The position numbers were made by a program, and so were the translations under genes. From assembly GCA_010093685.1 (NCBI GenBank), contig MU006238.1, positions 4,129 to 68,128 on the forward strand: a stretch of 64,000 bases of DNA, read 5' to 3'. Each line of letters begins with the position of its first letter. The first letter of the stretch is position 1. Below are positions 57,977 through 64,000 of this stretch, piece after piece. The notes beneath the pieces were generated by a model. It saw only the letters and a list, made by a program, of their open reading frames with translations. It was not told the DNA's origin and did not search any database. This DNA is from Ophiobolus disseminans (Eukaryota; Ascomycota; Dothideomycetes; Pleosporales; Phaeosphaeriaceae).

Positions 57977-60314
57977 ATGGCCGCCCTCGATCCGCTTGTG
58001 TGCATTGTGGACTTCCACCACGCGAGGTGAGCGCCCTGGTGCCCTGCCATGTGTCGTGTTGAACAAGTGGTATCATGCCAGAGGCTAACGCTGCACCCAG
58101 AGGCCCGGAAGTGGACATCTGGCTAGGGGCAGAAGAAGGGACCGATCCAGCGACGGACAACGATTGGGGTCTTCTACCTTTTATGGCTCTGAGCGATGGC
58201 GCGCATGCGTACGTATAGACTCGGACATCCGTCATGCGCCAGGCTGACGACTACCAGCTCGATAGAAGACTACTCGTACTTCACGCTCCGTCGCTCGGCC
58301 ACATCCACCCACCCCGCCACCTCGCTCTTCGGCATATCCTGCACGCGACAGCTTGACGCAAGCCAGTTGATCAACCGCCCCGCCGACGTAACTAGGAGTA
58401 CGGTACAAAAGGCAGTCGTGGTTATCAGCGATCGGCCGCAGTGCTTCGGCGCGATCAAGGCACAGTTGGGCGTCGTCACTGCCGCTTGGTTCGCGCAGAA
58501 GGACTTCACCGACTTTGAGATACTCCAACGGTTTCAGGAAAGTCTGCCGCAGCTGCTGAAGAACCAGGAAGGTCAGGCTGATCAAGACTTTGGTAAGACG
58601 ACGCCACAGCGAAGTTAGCGAGAGGGCTAATGATACAGGGCTATCGCTTCGTGAACTCATACATGAGTTCAAATGGCAGACACTAGTTCTCTTCAAGTGC
58701 GCTCTACTTCAGCCCAAGGTGTGTAGCCTCTCTGATGGCCGCACTGCTGCTAACAAGGGCTCAGGTTCTTTTCTTTGGCTCTCATTGCGAACGGCTATGC
58801 ATGATGCAGTTTGCCCTTATTTCTCTGATACCCGGTCTTATCCGCCACCTGCAAGATTCCGCTGATCCTAAGTTCAATTCCTGCGAGGAGAATCTCGTTA
58901 TGCCTACGTCGCTCAAGACCTCGGAGCGCGCGTCTTGTAAGAATGCTGTACATCTGACATGAGTCAAGCTGACCACTCCGAGTGCTCGCCTACATGGGCT
59001 TACCTCTTCAACTCTTCGGCAAAGGCTCGCTTTTCGGGCCTTACACGCCACTGCAGCAACTCGATATGCTGGCCGATCAAGACACCAAGTCGTACATCGT
59101 AGGCTCTACAAACTCTCTGCTGCTGCAGCAAAGAGATCGCTATAGCGATATTCTCATCAACCTCGACGAGCACACAGTGAACACAACATCATCATCTCTA
59201 CGACAAGCATCGATCCTCTCCACTCCGGATCGGCGATGGATAGACTTCTTGACACAAACGGTGCACGATACTTGGGACGAGTCGAACCCCAGCCGGCCAA
59301 AGGATCATGGCTACGCTGGAAGTGAAGAGTTTATTCGCATGCAGTTCGAAGAGTACCTCCTTGCGATGCTCAGCTCCGTCAAGTACAAGCTCTACGTAGA
59401 GAAGAACGCGCACAAGGAAAACATGATATCCGATGTTGAAGGCGATCCAGCGAGCGAATTCTCAAACGACTGGGTACATGCCTGGATGCAAACCGAAAAT
59501 TTCCGAATATGGAACAATTTCACCGACTCACACCTCTTCGACATCGTAGATCCCAAGCACCCCTGCTCCGGCGGCCTCAGCATCGAAGACGTGCAACGCC
59601 GCCTCGCACAGTACGTCTCCATCAGCATCATCTTCTTCCCGTCCCTACTTACACATCTTTTCTCAGTCTCTTCTCCGACTCCACTTTCCAAGCCATCTCT
59701 TTTGGTGTATGTGTGCTGATCCTCGCCTGGCGATTAGGCAAGTAGCTGAAATGCACCTCAACGAGCGACTCGAGAAAAGCCGAGAAGCGCTCGGCCAGCA
59801 ACTAGCCGTGGGCCAGCAGAAGGTCTCGAGTGCGTACAATCGCCTCTGGGCGGAGATGGAGGCTTTGCGTGAGGCGCAAAGGAAGAGAGCCGAGGAACAG
59901 CGGCTACAGGCTGAGAAAGAGGGCAGGCCCTTCGACCAGCAAGGTGGGAAGTGTAAGTCTTTGCCTCTGAACCTTTTTGGAAGTGACGACGCTAACGACA
60001 GGACAGGGAAAGCTCAAGGTCCAGACCTTTCAAATGCTCAAGCAAATATCCAAGCTGCAAAGCAAAGTGCTGGCGCGTACTTTTCTTCCTGGGGCTCGTG
60101 GGCCAGCGAGAAACGCAAAGGGTGGGGCAACAAGACACCCGTGTCATCGCCACCACCAGGCGATTTGAAGAGAGCACATGAGTTCAAACGAGAAAAAGAG
60201 AGAACGGTGGGCGATGTCAAGACGCCGTCGAATCAAGTCGCAACAGACGAGGAGGGCAAGAGAGAAAGTCTACTCTTCGATGCGGAGAGAGACAAGGCTG
60301 AAGGGAAGATATGA
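57977..60314 (+). CDS. AVL9: AVL9-like DENN-domain protein of late secretion (631 aa, 8 exons)
   Basis: Avl9 acts in exocytic traffic from the Golgi. Exons: 57977-58026, 58101-58208, 58258-58592, 58639-58718, 58765-58936, 58983-59610, 59738-59952 and 60007-60314 (1896 bp). The N-terminus VCIVDFHHARGPEV and DWGLLPFMALSDGAHASIEDYSYFTLRR is the family's first block. The core follows with KVLFFGSHCERLCMMQFALISLIPGL and AYMGLPLQLFGKGSLFGPYTPLQQLD, then IVGSTNSLLLQQRDRYSDILINLDE. A charged helical C-terminus (ALREAQRKRAEEQRLQAEKE) and Ser/Lys-rich tail end it. The intron 59611-59737 is the longest; a small internal exon within it is possible. Intron 59953-60006 is 54 bp and stop-free, so retention would only add 18 residues. 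Confidence 0.9.
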
Positions 60315-61422
60315 TAACATCGCGTAGACGATGGGAGGAGTATACGACGCTGAAGTCTTGGGTTTGCTCATTTAATGTCTCCGCGCATGCATCAACTCTT
60401 CAAACATACTCGTCGCAACATCATAGACATAACAGTAATCCATTGTCCTGCCCAGCTTTTCCCACGTGCGCGTGCGTGGCGTCCAATCCCCCGTTCAGCC
60501 AAGCCCCGAATGCGAAATACGAAAAGGACACAGCCTCATACCCACCACCACTCCTTTGTCGACGCACGTCTTTCCTTGCTCTCTTCATACATATACCGAC
60601 TACTTCCCCTCACTTTATCGCTTTTATCACCTCACGTAATCCGAACCTCAGCTTCCCGCTTCTTCGCTATGCTGGACTCGATACGCAAAACTCTCTTAGC
60701 CATGGAGGACTGGAATGGTGGGTGCAATCTTGGGCCCGCGGTGCTTGTTAAGGGGTGGAGTAGTATGCGTAAGGGGAAGGGGGGAAAGAAGAAGGGGGGA
60801 AAGGGGGAGTCGACGATGGAGAAGAAGGACGGCGGGAAGGAGTAGAGGTGATGTTTTCGTGGGGTTTGGGGGAGGAGAGGAGGACTTGGGGTGGGAGTTA
60901 TGGTGTGGGTGGAGTGCGTGTGGGAATGCTTCATCCCAAGGATAGGGGGTTGGATGGGAACGATGGGGTGGTGTGTACGTTTTGCGCGATCGCGAGACTT
61001 GGAAAGGGAAGCGTGGCGTTGGTTGGTGGAGTATGGCATGTTGAGATTGCGATGTGTTCATCTATCCCGTGTTCTGAAGTCTTGATATATCTTACGCATG
61101 TCGCTGTAGGCTTCGGAGGTACTTTTGGCGTTGTGTGGCCATCCTGGTGTGTTTTGGTACTGGTGTTTGCACTTTAAGATACATGTAGTGGATTGATAAT
61201 GTGGGTAGGGGTTCAATATAGTACATACCATTTCCAAGGTTGACCGGAACTCATCGCCCCTCCTCGAAAATTGGTTATGAACCAAATACATGTTTGGTAA
61301 CAAATCACTTCAGCGCTATAATTTCCCTCACCAGTCTACCAAATTCTCGTCTCATATCGTTCTTCTTTGCTGTATTTCTCTCCTCAACGCTACGTTGTCA
61401 CTATCACTGCTGACACACCACG
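60315..61422. other. Intergenic with a strongly purine-skewed tract
   Basis: About 1.1 kb. The plus strand at roughly 60765-60960 is nearly all G and A with many G-runs. A 58-codon frame at 60669-60845 (Lys/Gly-rich) and its antisense frames come from this skew, and I do not accept them as genes. Confidence 0.5.
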
Positions 61423-62526
61423 ATGGTTCATCTCACCAACCTCGCTATGACGCTCATGCTCAGCTTGTCCGCGCATGCTGGTGATAAACGCGTTTTTCGC
61501 CCAAATACTTGCGGACTGAATGCCTCAGGTCAATCATGTATAAAGCAGAACCAAAACTGGGGCTCATGCTGTTCAGCGAAAGGCGAATGGTGAGTACAAG
61601 CTAGTTATGCTTTGGAACAAACTGCTAAGAAGTATAGTGGATACACTGACGTCTACTGCTTATCCTCGCTTGGATGCCAAAAGGACTTTGGCTCATGTTG
61701 GACGCTGGAAGCCCAGCAAGAAGTCTCGCGAGATGGCAGATGCGAACCCGGTGTGCCTCTTAATATCTGCGTAGGCAGTGGCCACGGAGACTGCTGTTCG
61801 AAGGTATGTGTTGTTCGTTCTTCTGACTGTGACAGCTAACAAGATCAGTATGGCTACTGCGAAGCATGTCTCCGCAACCAGAGTTCCAATTCTGCGAAAT
61901 ACAATCGCACCCTTGATGTGGCTCCTCGTCGCGTCCAATCAAGCTTTGGATCAAGTCAAACGCCTTCATCTTCCGCATGTTCCTGCCCTGTAGCTTTTGC
62001 TTCGAGCTCATCGACTCCGACACCAGCCTCGACATCGTGTCCGTCTTCCACAGCTAGCACGTATCCTGGTATTCTGAACCCTGGATTCGAAAGCGGCGAC
62101 ATTGCGGGCTGGGATTTACTCATGTGGTCGACTAACAGCAGTGGTGCGTCGCGCACAAGCCAAAGAAATCCTCGCAATGGCACCTTCTCCTTCCTAGCCA
62201 GGGGACAACCTCTAGGCGAAGTGGCGCATTTTGAGCTCTCACAGCACATCAGCATAGCACCAAACCAGGCCCACGTTTTCAAAATTTCCACACGGCAGGA
62301 GGGCTCGAAAATATGCTCGATGGTTTTCTGGTTGGGTAACACGACGGCGCTCGGTGTCGACACCCCGGAAAAAAACTGGAAGAATCTCACTTTCCCTGTT
62401 TCGGCTGCAACTGTTGGTAGTGGTGAGAACACTAAGCTTGCTATGGCCTGTCATTGCTACAGGGGGTACGGAGAAGCGATGGTCTTCTTGGATGACATTA
62501 CTCTTACTCCTGTTGCGAAATGCTGA
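61423..62526 (+). CDS. Secreted chitin-binding (CBM18, hevein-like) protein with C-terminal beta domain (336 aa, 3 exons)
   Basis: Exons 61423-61589, 61638-61803 and 61849-62526 are in frame (1011 bp). A signal peptide (MVHLTNLAMTLMLSLSAHA) is followed by two Cys-rich modules. The first has TCGLNASGQSC, WGSCCSAKGECGY, and YC...C; the second has RCEPGVPLNIC, GDCCSKYGYCE and AC. The C-C-S-x-x-G-x-C core is that of chitin-binding type-1 domains. A Ser/Thr/Pro linker near residues 130-165 leads to a C-terminal domain beginning ILNPGFESGDIAGW, typical of CBM4_9/galactose-binding-like beta-sandwiches. The first intron splits the first module. It probably binds chitin or another wall glycan outside the cell; either self-wall protection or host interaction is possible. 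Confidence 0.82.
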
Positions 62527-62978
62527 AGCGTTTCTCCTATTATGTACACCGTAAATCTATCTAATTACATTACTGCTCGTGTGATCCTTTCTTTTCGTGA
62601 CTCGCGGATCTGCCATTTCTTTACACCTCTCGCTGGATCTTTTTGGAAGTGGGTCGCCTGCGAGACACATCAGTTTACATCCTTGCGCATGAGCCGTGAC
62701 ACTAACTGCCCAACTAAGACCTCCCATGCGTTTGAAGCAAGTCTATCGGGAACATGTGTGGAGCGGTATATCAACGCCCCTCCAAGCTCGACCTCAAGAC
62801 TTTGAACGAAAAAGAGATGAAACAATCTTTACGACCGAATCGGTCTTGCTTCCTTCTACCTATGTAGCTACTCCATCCTAACCCAAAATCAATGCGTGGC
62901 GACGATGTCGACAGTGCTCCTTGCCTGTAACTCCATCAGTCACAATTTCATTCCTACTAAAGATCGCAGAAGCTCACC
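62527..62978. other. Intergenic, no gene seen
   Basis: 450 bases with no supported coding region between convergent genes. Confidence 0.4.
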
Positions 62979-63338
62979 TCAAGCTGTTCCTGGACGCACC
63001 ATCGATCTCAAAGCGATATAGCTCTGCCAGCTAAAGAACACTTGCAGTATAGCGTAGAAGATTGCCAGTATTCCGATGACCATAGCGATGACTGAATCGC
63101 CGTTCGTATGCCAGTTGGGATCGAGAGACCGAGAGCCTAGGCTGGAGTTGCTGACAATGCAGACCATCGGACTTGTTGCCCAAGTGGTCAATGAGGGAGG
63201 TCGTATCGGTTGTAATTGGCCTTCAGAAAAATGGCTGAAGTGAACGAAAACCGAGTGATTGTACGAGGCCAAGATCCAGCTTGGTGATACAGCGAAAGGA
63301 ATAAATGCGTAATGCTCTGACTCGAAATTCCACACCAC
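62979..63338 (-). CDS. Possible small single-pass membrane protein (119 aa)
   Basis: Continuous frame ending at 62979. It contains one strong hydrophobic helix, SVIAMVIGILAIFYAILQVFFSW, near residues 83-105, preceded by a soluble part with no recognised domain and followed by a short basic end (LRSMVRPG). There is no typical signal peptide. The start is uncertain; an internal Met would also work. It may be a real small fungal membrane protein or a chance frame. Confidence 0.35.
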   Translation of the reverse strand: MVWNFESEHYAFIPFAVSPSWILASYNHSVFVHFSHFSEGQLQPIRPPSLTTWATSPMVCIVSNSSLGSRSLDPNWHTNGDSVIAMVIGILAIFYAILQVFFSWQSYIALRSMVRPGTA

Positions 63339-64000
63339 AATGCGTTAACTACAGGACTTTATACTCATCTCAGCTGACCTTTCGCTCACCTTACACGTAC
63401 ACTTCAAGTACCACCTCAACCGCGCACTCTTCTACCTACTTGCCTCGACACCTCAGCCGCACGTTATCCGTCCCCTTGCAACCGTTTCTCGACACTCGCA
63501 GTGGCTGTGCACGCTACGGCTCACCAAAGTCTGCGTTTCAACAAGCGGTTTCAAACTTCCTGCAGAACTCACACACGTCATGCTGTGACTATGTAAGGCG
63601 CTTTTGTGTATTTCATCACACTGTGATGGGTTTCTTTGGCTGCGAATACCGCTGGGAAGCGAATGCGCCACGACTGGTGAAGTGTTCACGCAAAGGCTGA
63701 AACGTGCATGAGAGAACATGTTCGCCCGACGAACTTCGAGTTACGAATACTACGCGCCTGTTGATTTTTTCAGAATCCGGGCATTTGATGGGTTGGTAAT
63801 TGGCCCGCGATGAAACCTGCACCTGGGTGTGAAGGACGCTTGCTAGACGACTTGCGGCTTACATGATCACCTGGGCAGCTGCAGTCGTGTGCAAGGTCAA
63901 GCATACCCGGGCGATCTTTTTAATGTCACCTTCCTCGCACATCATCATCTTAAGACGTGATTGAGCGGGAGTAACCTTCCGACCCACGTGCACTGGAGCG
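63339..64000. other. End of window, no gene seen
   Basis: The frames at 63305-63700 (plus) and 63453-63719 (minus) overlap and lack domains. Nothing else was noticed. Confidence 0.4.

Noticed and set aside
60669..60845. 58-codon Lys/Gly-rich plus-strand frame
   Set aside because: Made of the purine-skewed tract; no conserved feature and several overlapping frames are open.
1..64000. tRNA, 5S rRNA and other RNA genes
   Set aside because: No segment with both A- and B-box consensus in proper spacing and a cloverleaf was noticed by eye; a covariance-model scan would be decisive.

Overview
The window is nuclear DNA of a filamentous ascomycete, most plausibly a Dothideomycete (Pleosporales-like). 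The basis is compact genes with many 43-60 bp introns carrying GT...CTNAC...AG signals, fungal-only families (niaD/niiA, bZIP-DUF3425, Zn2Cys6, CBM18 secreted proteins), and AT-rich transposon relics whose stop codons look like repeat-induced point mutation (RIP). The species cannot be named from sequence alone. Exon models were built by hand; coding totals are multiples of three wherever exon coordinates are given, except where stated.

Layout. 1-3.5 kb: decayed Ty1/copia retrotransposon with a solo LTR (5-bp target duplication) nested in its reverse transcriptase and a second related LTR copy. 4.3-10.7 kb: two divergently transcribed multi-exon genes for helical proteins with an internal hydrophobic segment and beta-rich ends; they are unnamed and recall helical pore-forming families in architecture only. 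10.9-12.5 kb: MFS transporter. 13.0-14.5 kb: secreted M28 aminopeptidase. 14.9-16.6 kb: Rieske protein and the SNARE BOS1 from one 220-bp divergent promoter. 16.7-17.6 kb: unknown protein.

19.1-26.5 kb: nitrate assimilation pair, nitrite reductase (niiA) and nitrate reductase (niaD), head-to-tail on the minus strand with NirA-type and GATA motifs upstream of each. Nitrate reductase makes nitrite, which nitrite reductase turns into ammonium; no nitrate transporter lies nearby. 27.6-32.5 kb: mitochondrial helicase IRC3 and, from a 126-bp divergent promoter, an Rrn5-like protein carrying three tandem Zn2Cys6 clusters on separate phase-2 exons. 32.6-35.0 kb: short-chain dehydrogenase and bZIP/DUF3425 factor, also divergent. 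35.0-36.8 kb: complete pogo-type DNA transposon with TIRs and TA duplication, killed by four stop codons.

38.2-40.7 kb: tyrosinase pseudogene. 41.0-45.4 kb: F-box-like gene, small secreted protein, two small unknown genes. 45.4-49.7 kb: gene-poor. 49.7 kb: small Ser/Ala/Pro-rich protein. 52.4-57.4 kb: group III G-alpha subunit and HOG1 MAP kinase, divergent across 2.2 kb. 58.0-60.3 kb: AVL9. 61.4-62.5 kb: secreted chitin-binding protein. The last 1.5 kb holds at most one small membrane protein.
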